Source: Hyphomicrobium sp. D-2
GTDB lineage: Bacteria > Pseudomonadota > Alphaproteobacteria > Rhizobiales > Hyphomicrobiaceae
Assembly (NCBI RefSeq): GCF_029872155.1
Contig: NZ_JARXLA010000008.1
Location: 746,501-810,500, forward strand
Reading direction: 5' to 3'
DNA: 64,000 nt
The translations under genes and the position numbers were made by a program. Positions 16,242 through 23,646 of this stretch are shown piece by piece. The notes under the pieces were generated by a model. It worked only from the letters and a program-made list of their open reading frames with translations, was not told the origin of the DNA and ran no database searches. Within the stretch, counting starts at the first letter, position 1; every line of letters begins with the position of its first letter.

Positions 16242-17141
16242 TCAGTGCTCGCGTTTGGCCGCGAAATGTGCCGCCTGGATGAGAGATGAGGCGCGTTCGC
16301 CAAACGGTGCCAGCGCTGCTTCGGCGCCGCGTACTGCTTCAGCAAGCTGCGCGCGCGCATTGTCGATGCCGATGAGATCGACAAGCGTTGCCTTGCCTGC
16401 CGCCGCGTCCTTGCCCGCGGCTTTGCCCATCGTTGCGGCGTCGCCTTCTGCATCGAGCAGGTCGTCAGCAATCTGAAACGCCAGCCCCAGATTTTCGCCA
16501 TAGGTACGCAGCGCGTCACGCTGGGCGGGCGAGGCTGCGCCAAGCACCGCACCGGCTTCGCATGCCGCTGCAATCAGCGCGCCGGTTTTCAGCGCCTGCA
16601 GATGGCGGATGTGGCCAGCGCTGGGCTGTGCAGGTTCGTTGCGCTTTTCCGCTTCAAGATCGAGCATCTGTCCCAGCACCATGCCGCGACCGCCTGCGGC
16701 CTTCGCCAGCAGGGCCACCATCCGCGCGCGAACGGCTGGATCCGCGTGCGCGCTGTCGCTGGCTATGATCTCGAACGCAAGCGTCAGCAGTGCATCGCCG
16801 GCAAGAATGGCAGTCCACTCATCAAACGCTTTGTGAACCGTGGGGCGCCCCCGGCGCAGATCATCGTTGTCCATCGAGGGCAGGTCGTCATGGGCAAGCG
16901 AGTAGCAATGAATGCACTCGAAGGCGGCAGCGGCATCAAGCGCGCCCTCAGCCGGAATGCCGAACAGTGCCGCGCTCTCGATCACCAGAAACGGGCGAAA
17001 CCGCTTGCCGCCGCCCAGCAGGGCGTGGCCCATGGCGGCATTCAGACGACTGCCATTTTGAGGCCCGTATTTTGCAAGCATTTCGGTGAGGTGCTGTTCG
17101 ATCCGCTCCGCCTGGACGGCGAGCCTTTGCACGAAGGTCAT
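16242..17141 (-). CDS. ispA: Farnesyl diphosphate synthase (short-chain polyprenyl synthetase)
   Basis: A 299-residue trans-prenyl synthase. The first aspartate-rich motif is DDLPSMDND (about residue 84), with CIHCYSLAHDD before it; the second is FQIADDLLD (about 225). The text GGGKRFRPFLVIES marks the IPP-binding lysine/arginine. The two residues between the Asp pairs of the first motif (DDLPSMD) are the insertion typical of type II bacterial FPP synthases. It condenses IPP and DMAPP to C10/C15 and supplies the longer-chain synthase at 57388-58482. It is monocistronic and convergent with the porin gene. The upstream 200 bp contain a copy of the dispersed repeat, between it and the divergent mtgA gene. 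Confidence 0.94.
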   Translation of the reverse strand: MTFVQRLAVQAERIEQHLTEMLAKYGPQNGSRLNAAMGHALLGGGKRFRPFLVIESAALFGIPAEGALDAAAAFECIHCYSLAHDDLPSMDNDDLRRGRPTVHKAFDEWTAILAGDALLTLAFEIIASDSAHADPAVRARMVALLAKAAGGRGMVLGQMLDLEAEKRNEPAQPSAGHIRHLQALKTGALIAAACEAGAVLGAASPAQRDALRTYGENLGLAFQIADDLLDAEGDAATMGKAAGKDAAAGKATLVDLIGIDNARAQLAEAVRGAEAALAPFGERASSLIQAAHFAAKREH

Positions 17142-17196
17142 TTTTGGCTACCTAACTGCGATCGGACCAGCGCGCCGGAGCGGAACGGGCGCTAGA

Positions 17197-17293
17197 GTGC
17201 TGCCGGAAAATGGGAACCGATTTTCCAAAAGCACGATGGAAAAAATGGCTAGAGCTGTTTCCTGATCCATCAGAAACAGGAGCGGCTCTAGAG
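17197..17293. repeat. Dispersed intergenic double-hairpin repeat, copy 1 (diverged)
   Basis: GTGCTGCCGGAAAATGGGAACCGATTTTCCAAAAGCAC in two parts: the left hairpin pairs GTGCT/AGCAC and GGAAAA/TTTTCC. The right hairpin is GCTGTTTCCTGATCC then ATCAGAAACAG. Same family as 23346-23443 and 59810-59909. It fills the ispA-mtgA divergent gap. Confidence 0.75.
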
Positions 17294-17340
17294 CGGTGAA
17301 ACAAGCCGCGCATATAGCATCGGAGCGACGCAAGCACAGT

Positions 17341-19167
17341 ATGGAAAGGTCCGATCCTCCACGGCCGCTCGCCAAGGCCTTTCCCGCGTCTCCGGATGGG
17401 CAATCGAAGCCATCGGATGAGGATGGGGCTGTTGCTGGCGTCGAGGCGCATGGAGCGTCTCCGCCGCCCCTGGAAACAGTCGAGGGGCCTGTGCAGGCGG
17501 GGCCGTTTCTGGGCTTCACAAGCATGGTCGGTCCGGATCTGGATGGCCCGTCTGTCGACGCAAACGCTGCTGAAACGGCCGCTGGTGATGAGTCCGATCG
17601 GATGCAGCGCCCTGTCGATCCGGTACTGAGTGAAGAGCCTCCCCCAACCCCTGAACTTTTTCCGCAGCCAGCGGATGCGTTTCCCGATGGTGTGACTGGC
17701 GTGGCGATGCCGCAGGAAATTCAAACGCCGACCCTGTCAGAAGAAGCTGCCGTTGCGGATCACCCAGTGCTTGCGACCGATACACAGGGCGTTCCGGCAC
17801 TGGAGCCGTGGCCCGATCCACTGGAAACGGCGCGATCTGATGGCGACGTGCCGGGCCTGCCAATGGCAGCGGCGGAAGAAATTTCCGGTTCGCAGCCGGC
17901 TGAGGACTTTGCCGACGTTGCGAAGACCGCCAATGCTGCGAATGAGGCCCCGCAGCCAATGCCTTCAGGCGCGGCTGTGGCGGGCTTTGAGGCAGGTGAA
18001 GACGATGCGGCCGATGAGGCCGTGGCGTCAGATTTAATGCCGCCAGCGGTAGCTGCTGAGCCAACCGCAGGCGGCAACGCGGCAGACACCGCCCTGGGCC
18101 TCGCGCCTGCCGATACCGATGCGCCATCGTTCGTGCCGGAAATGTCTGCGCCCATCTCCGCGCCCGTGACGGTGCCCGATATCGGCGCTTGGCGGGCGCC
18201 TGAGCCGGCACTGCCCTCGCTGGATGCGCCGACAACCCCTCAAGCATCGAAGCTGTCCCTCCACCCGGATTCGCATAGCGACTGGACGCCGAGCGTAGAG
18301 GTGACTTCTGTCCCGGAAACCGCTGCCCCAGGGCCGGACTTTAGCCGCATGTGGTCAGCGCCTCAGGCGGCGGCGATCGCGCCCTCGTCCGCGTTTGTAT
18401 CCGCAGCCCATGCAGCGGACATCGGGTGGCACAGCCCGCCTTCAGCAGCGCCAGCCTCCGGGCAGCCGGAGAGACGGGACTGGAAGGCGTTCGCCTACCG
18501 TGTGGCGCGCATAGGCTTCTTTGTGCTGGTGGGCTGGTTTGCGTTCGTGCTGGCGCTGGTGGTGCTGTACCGCTTTGTAAATCCACCATTTTCTATGCTG
18601 ATGGCGCAGCAGTGGCTCACCGGAACTTCGATACAGAAGCAGTGGGTGCCGCTGGAGCAGATTTCGCCCAACCTGCAGCGCGCGGTGGTGGTGTCGGAGG
18701 ACTCGCGCTTCTGCCAGCATTGGGGCATCGATCTGGAAGAAATGGCCAACGCCATCCGGCGGTCGAGCGGCGGCTATCCGCGCGGCGCCAGCACCATAAC
18801 GATGCAGCTGGCAAAAAACCTGTTTCTGCTGCCGACGAAGAGCTACCTGCGCAAGATGGTCGAAGTGCCGCTGACCGTGGCCATCGAGCTGACCTGGCCG
18901 AAGGCGCGGATATTGGAAGTCTATCTGAATGTCGTCGAATGGGGGCCCGGTGTGTTCGGGGCCGAGGCGGCATCGCGCACCCATTTCAAGCGCCCCGCTT
19001 CGCAGCTTACGGCCCGTCAGGCGGCGCAATTGGCAGTCTCGCTGCCGAACCCGATTGTCCGCAATGCCGGCCGGCCCGGACCGCTGGTGCGCAAGCGCGC
19101 TGGCGTCATTCAACAGCGGGCGGCCGGGGCCCGTGGCGTGCTTTCCTGCATCGATCAGGGGCGTTAA
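17341..19167 (+). CDS. mtgA: Monofunctional biosynthetic peptidoglycan transglycosylase with long acidic N-terminal extension
   Basis: A 608-residue GT51 transglycosylase. The C-terminal about 220 residues are ordinary MtgA: one membrane span (about 385-413, RIGFFVLVGWFAFVLALVVL) and the catalytic domain (about 433-590) with VVVSEDSRFCQHWGID (catalytic Glu), RGASTITMQLAKNLFL, ELTWPKARILEVYLNVVEWG and RPASQLTARQAAQLA. It polymerises lipid II into glycan strands. The first about 380 residues, cytoplasmic by topology, are Ala/Pro/Asp/Glu-rich, low-complexity and predicted disordered, without a recognisable domain; normal MtgA is about 230-250 residues. Start is ATG 17341, with GTG 17296 as an alternative; neither has a strong ribosome site. 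The reading frame is open and uninterrupted, so the extension appears real. Confidence 0.88.
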   Translation: MERSDPPRPLAKAFPASPDGQSKPSDEDGAVAGVEAHGASPPPLETVEGPVQAGPFLGFTSMVGPDLDGPSVDANAAETAAGDESDRMQRPVDPVLSEEPPPTPELFPQPADAFPDGVTGVAMPQEIQTPTLSEEAAVADHPVLATDTQGVPALEPWPDPLETARSDGDVPGLPMAAAEEISGSQPAEDFADVAKTANAANEAPQPMPSGAAVAGFEAGEDDAADEAVASDLMPPAVAAEPTAGGNAADTALGLAPADTDAPSFVPEMSAPISAPVTVPDIGAWRAPEPALPSLDAPTTPQASKLSLHPDSHSDWTPSVEVTSVPETAAPGPDFSRMWSAPQAAAIAPSSAFVSAAHAADIGWHSPPSAAPASGQPERRDWKAFAYRVARIGFFVLVGWFAFVLALVVLYRFVNPPFSMLMAQQWLTGTSIQKQWVPLEQISPNLQRAVVVSEDSRFCQHWGIDLEEMANAIRRSSGGYPRGASTITMQLAKNLFLLPTKSYLRKMVEVPLTVAIELTWPKARILEVYLNVVEWGPGVFGAEAASRTHFKRPASQLTARQAAQLAVSLPNPIVRNAGRPGPLVRKRAGVIQQRAAGARGVLSCIDQGR

Positions 19168-19240
19168 CGCTTTGTCAGGTGGTTCGGCTGTCTTCCATGA
19201 CAACGCCAGACCACTGGAACTCGGCGAAGAATGTAGTATA

Positions 19241-19287
19241 AGGCGCCCCAACAGGCTTCCCGCTGGCTTCGCCGCCGAGGGGCGCTT
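19241..19287 (+). promoter_or_regulatory. Stem-loop in the rpmF leader
   Basis: AGGCGCCCC at 19241-19249 pairs with GGGGCGCTT at 19279-19287 (one G-U pair) about 105 bp before rpmF. It has no T-run, so it is not an obvious terminator; a leader structure or the end of the mtgA message is possible. Confidence 0.35.
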
Positions 19288-19391
19288 AGTGGATATTCGC
19301 TTTCACAGTCGGGATTTGCAGGGCCCGAAAGGCCCGGCAGCGGTGTCTTTGGCTCCGCGCCAGCCCGACTTTTACCTCGGAGTTTACTCAA

Positions 19392-19577
19392 ATGGCCGTT
19401 CCGCGCAAAAAAGTATCGCCCATGAAGAAGGGCCAGCGCCGTTCTCATCACGCCATCGCCAACCCGACCTATGTCGAAGACAAGGATTCGGGCGAGCTGC
19501 GCCGTCCGCACCACATCGATCTGAAGACCGGCAAGTATCGCGGTCGCCAGATTCTTGAGCCCAAGGCAGACGTTTGA
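19392..19577 (+). CDS. rpmF: 50S ribosomal protein L32
   Basis: A 61-residue protein with the full L32 signature: [20 protein letters not shown], then [19 protein letters not shown]. It lacks the zinc-binding cysteines found in some L32 proteins, so it is the C-minus form usual in Alphaproteobacteria. GGAG precedes the ATG. It is part of the large ribosomal subunit. The gene is monocistronic here, between mtgA and a small membrane-protein gene, with a long stem-loop after its stop. Confidence 0.97.
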   Translation: MAVPRKKVSPMKKGQRRSHHAIANPTYVEDKDSGELRRPHHIDLKTGKYRGRQILEPKADV

Positions 19578-19580
19578 TCC

Positions 19581-19618
19581 TTTTTTGATGCCCGGAAGCA
19601 GGTTCCGGGCACAAAAAA
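19581..19618 (+). terminator. 3' hairpin of rpmF
   Basis: TTTTTTG-A-TGCCCGGAA-GCAGG-TTCCGGGCA-C-AAAAAA: a nearly continuous long hairpin starting 4 bp after the rpmF stop. The T and A runs are inside the stem, so it may stabilise the 3' end or terminate only partially. Confidence 0.55.
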
Positions 19619-19836
19619 TTGTGGGTTGACGCATTGAGACAGCGTGCCGCATCTGTGGTGCGCTGCAATGTCATGCCGGCTTTAGGGCGTTGCGCGAAAA
19701 AATTCTGCCGCTCCGGGAATGGCCAGAAATCGGCGCAATGTCCGGGCAGAAATACGCCATCTGAAACCGCTGGCGGGCAATTTTCGCCCGTTGTGCTCGT
19801 GCTCCGGCCAGTGCTGGCCAATAGGGGGAATGCGTT

Positions 19837-20247
19837 ATGTCGCTCCGGTCCATCCCGTCGATCGTCTTTGCTCTGATCATCTACAACGCCGTTGTGTTCG
19901 TTTCCGGCGGCACTGAGGTTCTGAGCAATTCGCTGTTTGAAATGCCGATGCTGAGCGGTGGACACTGGAGCTTCAAGGTTGGCGACGCGATCATTCTGCT
20001 GACGCTGTTCCTGCTGTTCGCCGAGCTCATTAAGTCGACCTACACATCAACGTCGTCGCTGGTCGACCACGGCCTGTCGATGGTGCTGTTCGTCGTCTGC
20101 CTCGTCGAGTTCCTGCTTGCTCCGCTGGCGGCTACGTCGACGTTCTTCCTCATCACCGTTGCGACCGCCATCGATGTCATCGCCGGCTTCACTATCGGCA
20201 TTCGCGTTGCACGTCGCGACCTCGCTATCGGTGGCATGGAGCATTGA
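19837..20247 (+). CDS. Conserved small integral membrane protein, function unknown
   Basis: A 136-residue protein with four hydrophobic spans (about 8-25, 49-67, 78-97, 100-122) and short charged loops. I recognise no functional motif. The start ATG is preceded by AGGGGGAATGCGTT, a good ribosome site. It reads like a real conserved membrane protein because of its clean hydrophobic periodicity and codon use. It stands alone between rpmF and the pha locus and ends before a strong bidirectional terminator. Confidence 0.75.
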   Translation: MSLRSIPSIVFALIIYNAVVFVSGGTEVLSNSLFEMPMLSGGHWSFKVGDAIILLTLFLLFAELIKSTYTSTSSLVDHGLSMVLFVVCLVEFLLAPLAATSTFFLITVATAIDVIAGFTIGIRVARRDLAIGGMEH

Positions 20248-20323
20248 TAGCGCGCTGAAGTGCGCCCGTATGTCGGGCGTTCAGTGAACGCACGTACTGC
20301 ACCGCTAGCAACGAAACAAAAAG

Positions 20324-20357
20324 AAACCCCGCAGGCCTGTGGCCAGCGGGGTTTTTT
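20324..20357. terminator. Bidirectional intrinsic terminator
   Basis: AAACCCCGC-AGGCCTGTGGCCA-GCGGGGTTTTTT, with an A-rich 5' flank. It separates the convergent small membrane-protein gene and phaR. Confidence 0.85.
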
Positions 20358-20425
20358 CTTTGTGTCGATATATTGCGGGTCAGGTTGGCGAGCCGCAGTT
20401 GCGCAGAAATGCGCTGTTTCCGGCG

Positions 20426-21082
20426 CTAATCGCGATCCTGTGAAAGCTTGTCCAGCTTCTGCTGCATGCTAGCGAGCTGAGCCTTCAGGTCGTCAATATC
20501 AGAGCCGGAGTCAGCAGATGTCTTTGTGGCGGCGGGAGCTGGCTGAGGCCGTGCCTGCGGCTGCGCACCGGTTGGCTTGGCAGCGCCGGGCATACCCTGC
20601 GTAAATGGATTGCTCCACATCGAAACCGCCTGCTCGAACATCTGCATGTTCTTGCGCGCGAGGTCCTGATAGACCTCGAATGCTGCCGTCGGATTGGAGA
20701 ATGCAGACGCGAACTGCGTGCGCAGCTTCTCCTGATCCTTGACCAGATTCTCCATGCTGAACTGGAGATATCCCGGCACCATGCGACCGATGCTGTCGTC
20801 ATAGAAGCGGATGAGCTGACGAAGGAACGGCACGGGTAGCAGGGTCTGCCCACCGACGCGGTTCTCCTGCTCAACGATGATCTGTGTCAGGACGGAGTGC
20901 GTGAGATCGTCGCCGGACTTGGCGTCGTACACGACGAAGTCGCGATCGGATCGGACCATCGCAGCCAGATCCTCGAGCGTCACGTAGGTGCTCGTTTCTG
21001 TATTGTAGAGCCGGCGGTTGGCATATTTTTTTATGACAACCGCTTCTTTCTTTTCGGCAGATGGGTCGGGTTTGTTCAGCAT
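20426..21082 (-). CDS. phaR: Polyhydroxyalkanoate synthesis repressor
   Basis: A 218-residue PhaR. The N-terminal PHB-accumulation DNA-binding domain (about 15-75) reads VIKKYANRRLYNTETSTYVTL and DFVVYDAKSGDDLTHSVL; the central PHB_acc domain (about 78-135) reads LLPVPFLRQLIRFYDDSIG and VPGYLQFSMENL. A Pro/Ala/Gln linker leads to a short C-terminal helix (DDLKAQLASMQQKLDKL). PhaR binds PHA granules and represses phasin and its own gene. The start is ATG 21082; longer frames upstream are not supported. It is divergent from phaA-phaB across about 240 bp, the usual Hyphomicrobiales arrangement. No phaC is in the window. Confidence 0.95.
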   Translation of the reverse strand: MLNKPDPSAEKKEAVVIKKYANRRLYNTETSTYVTLEDLAAMVRSDRDFVVYDAKSGDDLTHSVLTQIIVEQENRVGGQTLLPVPFLRQLIRFYDDSIGRMVPGYLQFSMENLVKDQEKLRTQFASAFSNPTAAFEVYQDLARKNMQMFEQAVSMWSNPFTQGMPGAAKPTGAQPQARPQPAPAATKTSADSGSDIDDLKAQLASMQQKLDKLSQDRD

Positions 21083-21325
21083 TCCTGAGAGCCGCCAGAG
21101 GTATTTTGCACTGCGGCAGCGTAACACACCCCGGACCGCATGGGCCAGCCGTTTGTGTTGACCGTTGCAGCCAGATGGCGCATTAGCTGGCGGCAAGCCT
21201 AAGCTTTGGTAATTCGTGGTTTACGCCACGGCCGGGCTGGCCCCCAGTTTAACGGGTGCTGCCCGCCTTGCGCGTGGCGCCCCAATTCGCAAACTCCACA
21301 CTCTTCACAAAAGGAGCCTTCCCGA

Positions 21326-22513
21326 ATGAGCGACGACAATACAACCATCGTCATTGCGAGCGCGGCGCGCACTCCAGTTGGCTCATTCAATGGTTCCCTC
21401 GCGACCGTAGCCGGCCATGACCTCGGCACGATCGCGATCAAGGCTGCTCTCGAGCGGGCCAAGGTTGAGCCGGGCGACGTGTCGGAAGTGATCCTCGGCC
21501 AGGTGCTGACGGGCGCCCAGGGCCAGAACCCGGCCCGCCAGGCTTCGATTGGCGCCGGTATCCCGGTCGACAGCCCGGCCTTCACGGTCAATCAGGTTTG
21601 CGGCTCGGGCCTGCGCGCGGTTGCCCTCGGCGCCCAGCAGATCCTTGCAGGCGACGCCAGCATCGTCGTTGCAGGCGGCCAGGAGAACATGAGCCAGTCG
21701 GTGCATGCTTCTCACATGCGCAATGGCACCAAGATGGGTGACGTCAAGTTCGTCGATACGATGATCAAGGACGGCCTGTGGGACGCCTTCAACAACTACC
21801 ACATGGGCACCACCGCCGAGAACGTCGCTCGCCAGTGGCAGATCTCGCGTGAAGATCAGGACAACTTCGCCGTCGCTTCGCAGAACAAAGCTGAAGCCGC
21901 AAAGAAGGCCGGCAAGTTCAAGGATGAGATCGCCAGCGTCACCGTCAAGGGTCGCAAGGGCGACGTCATCGTTGAAGAGGACGAGTACATCCGTGACGGC
22001 GCCACGCTGGAAAGCGTTGCCAAGCTCCGTCCGGCTTTCGACAAGGCTGGCACTGTTACCGCCGGTAACGCATCGGGCCTCAACGACGGCGCCGCCGCGC
22101 TGGTGCTGATGACCGCCGCCGAAGCCAAGAAGCGTGGCATCGAGCCGCTCGCACGCATCGTGTCGTGGGCACAGGCCGGCGTTGATCCGTCCATCATGGG
22201 TACGGGTCCGATCCCGGCTTCCAAGAAGGCGCTGGAGAAGGCCGGCTGGGATGCCAAGGATCTTGACCTCGTCGAAGCCAACGAAGCGTTCGCGGCACAG
22301 GCCTGCGCAGTCAACAAGGGCGTTGGCTGGGATACGGACAAGGTCAACGTTAATGGTGGCGCGATTGCCATTGGTCACCCCATTGGTGCTTCCGGTGCCC
22401 GCGTTCTGACCACGCTGGTGCATGAAATGAAGCGTCGCGGCGCCAAGAAGGGCCTCGCCACGCTTTGCATCGGCGGTGGCATGGGCATCGCCATGTGCGT
22501 TGCACGCGACTGA
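21326..22513 (+). CDS. phaA: Acetyl-CoA acetyltransferase (beta-ketothiolase)
   Basis: A 395-residue biosynthetic thiolase that condenses two acetyl-CoA to acetoacetyl-CoA, the first step of polyhydroxybutyrate synthesis. All catalytic residues are visible: nucleophile Cys in [15 protein letters not shown] loop, His in [10 protein letters not shown] and the second Cys in [10 protein letters not shown]. The start is ATG 21326 with AAAAGGAG at ideal distance; upstream in-frame codons to 21206 are leader. phaB begins 104 bp downstream after a terminator-like hairpin, so the two may be partly uncoupled. Codon use is strongly biased to C/G-ending codons with few rare codons, as expected for a highly expressed gene. 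Confidence 0.97.
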   Translation: MSDDNTTIVIASAARTPVGSFNGSLATVAGHDLGTIAIKAALERAKVEPGDVSEVILGQVLTGAQGQNPARQASIGAGIPVDSPAFTVNQVCGSGLRAVALGAQQILAGDASIVVAGGQENMSQSVHASHMRNGTKMGDVKFVDTMIKDGLWDAFNNYHMGTTAENVARQWQISREDQDNFAVASQNKAEAAKKAGKFKDEIASVTVKGRKGDVIVEEDEYIRDGATLESVAKLRPAFDKAGTVTAGNASGLNDGAAALVLMTAAEAKKRGIEPLARIVSWAQAGVDPSIMGTGPIPASKKALEKAGWDAKDLDLVEANEAFAAQACAVNKGVGWDTDKVNVNGGAIAIGHPIGASGARVLTTLVHEMKRRGAKKGLATLCIGGGMGIAMCVARD

Positions 22514-22522
22514 TTTAAAGAT

Positions 22523-22560
22523 CGGGGCTCTGGCGCTTAGCGTCGGGCCCCGTTTTTTAT
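22523..22560 (+). terminator. Intrinsic terminator between phaA and phaB
   Basis: CGGGGCTCTGGCGCTTAGC followed by GTCGGGCCCCGTTTTTT: GC-rich stem plus T6, 10 bp after the phaA stop. It would reduce read-through into phaB or mark separate transcription. Confidence 0.75.
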
Positions 22561-22616
22561 CGCAGCACTGAAATCGTCATTATCCAAATCAAGAGACCAA
22601 TCGAGGGAGGTTCTTC

Positions 22617-23345
22617 ATGGCTCGTGTTGCCCTGGTGACGGGTGGTACGCGTGGTATTGGCCACGCAATTTCCGTCGCCCTGAAGAATGCGGGCTACCGC
22701 GTCGCCGCCAACTATGCTGGCAATGACGCCGCCGCGCAGCAGTTCCAGGCCGAAACCGGCATTCCTGTTTTCAAGTGGAACGTTGGCGACTATGACGCCT
22801 GCGCCGCTGGCATCGAGCAGGTGACCAAGGAAGTTGGCCCGGTTGACGTTCTCGTCAACAACGCCGGCATCACGCGCGACGCCATGCTTCACCGCATGAC
22901 GAAGGAGCAGTGGAACGAGGTCATCAACGTCGACCTCGACAGCCTGTTCAACATGTCGCGTCCGGTGATCGACGGTATGCGCGCGCGCAACTTCGGCCGC
23001 ATCATCAACGTTTCGTCCATCAACGGCCGCAAGGGCCAGATGGGCCAGACGAACTATTCGGCCGCAAAGGCTGGTGCGCACGGTTTCACGAAGGCGCTGG
23101 CTGCGGAGAGCGCTGCCAAGGGCATCACCGTCAACACTATCGCGCCGGGCTACATCGCCACTGAGATGGTCGCGGCGGTGCCGAAGGAAGTTCTCGACAC
23201 CAAAATCATTCCGCAGATTCCGGCCGGCCGCCTTGGCGAAGCCGACGAAATCGCGCGCGCCGTGGTGTTCCTTGCTGCCGACAGCGCTGGTTTCATCACC
23301 GGTGCCTGCTTCGACATCAACGGCGGCCATTACATGGCTACCTAA
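22617..23345 (+). CDS. phaB: Acetoacetyl-CoA reductase (NADPH-dependent)
   Basis: A 242-residue short-chain dehydrogenase. The cofactor motif is VTGGTRGIGHAIS, NNAG is present (LVNNAGITRDAMLHRM), and the catalytic Ser-Tyr-Lys set is visible in INVSSINGRKGQMGQTNYS with AAKAG after it. The text TRDAMLHRMTKEQWNEV is typical of PhaB rather than FabG. It reduces acetoacetyl-CoA to (R)-3-hydroxybutyryl-CoA, the second step of polyhydroxybutyrate synthesis. GGGAGG lies at ideal spacing. A repeat copy and a terminator follow. Confidence 0.95.
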   Translation: MARVALVTGGTRGIGHAISVALKNAGYRVAANYAGNDAAAQQFQAETGIPVFKWNVGDYDACAAGIEQVTKEVGPVDVLVNNAGITRDAMLHRMTKEQWNEVINVDLDSLFNMSRPVIDGMRARNFGRIINVSSINGRKGQMGQTNYSAAKAGAHGFTKALAAESAAKGITVNTIAPGYIATEMVAAVPKEVLDTKIIPQIPAGRLGEADEIARAVVFLAADSAGFITGACFDINGGHYMAT

Positions 23346-23443
23346 GTGCTTCCGGAAAAGTGGGAACCGATTTTCCGACAAGAAGCACGACCCAACAAAC
23401 AGCTAGAGCCTTTCCGCGATTCAACGAAACGCTGAAAGGCTCC
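23346..23443. repeat. Dispersed intergenic double-hairpin repeat, copy 2
   Basis: The left hairpin begins GTGCTTCCGGAAAAGTGGG and ends AAGAAGCAC, with inner pairing GGAAAA/TTTTCC. The right hairpin pairs GAGCCTTTC with GAAAGGCTC around a CGAAACG loop region. It starts one base after the phaB stop. Nearly identical to the copy at 59810-59909. Confidence 0.85.
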
Positions 23444-23470
23444 AAGCCAGCAGCCAAGATCTGTTTATGG

Positions 23471-23504
23471 AAATGGCCGGACTTCTGTCCGGCCATTTTT
23501 TTTG
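23471..23504 (+). terminator. Intrinsic terminator of phaB
   Basis: AAATGGCCGGAC-TTCT-GTCCGGCCATTTTTTTT, strong stem plus T8. Confidence 0.9.
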
Positions 23505-23646
23505 GCCATTTGCGTTTGATGACGGCCTGCACTGATCGCACGGCTGGCGACGTTCTCAGTGCGTTGGAACGCACAGCACAGCAGCACCAAAGAAAACGGC
23601 CGGGAAAACCCCGACCGTTGAAGTGATCTCGAAGTTTATGCGTCTC

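Noticed and set aside
21383-22423. A 346-codon antisense frame to phaA
   Set aside because: Overlaps phaA completely; the thiolase residues on the plus strand decide.
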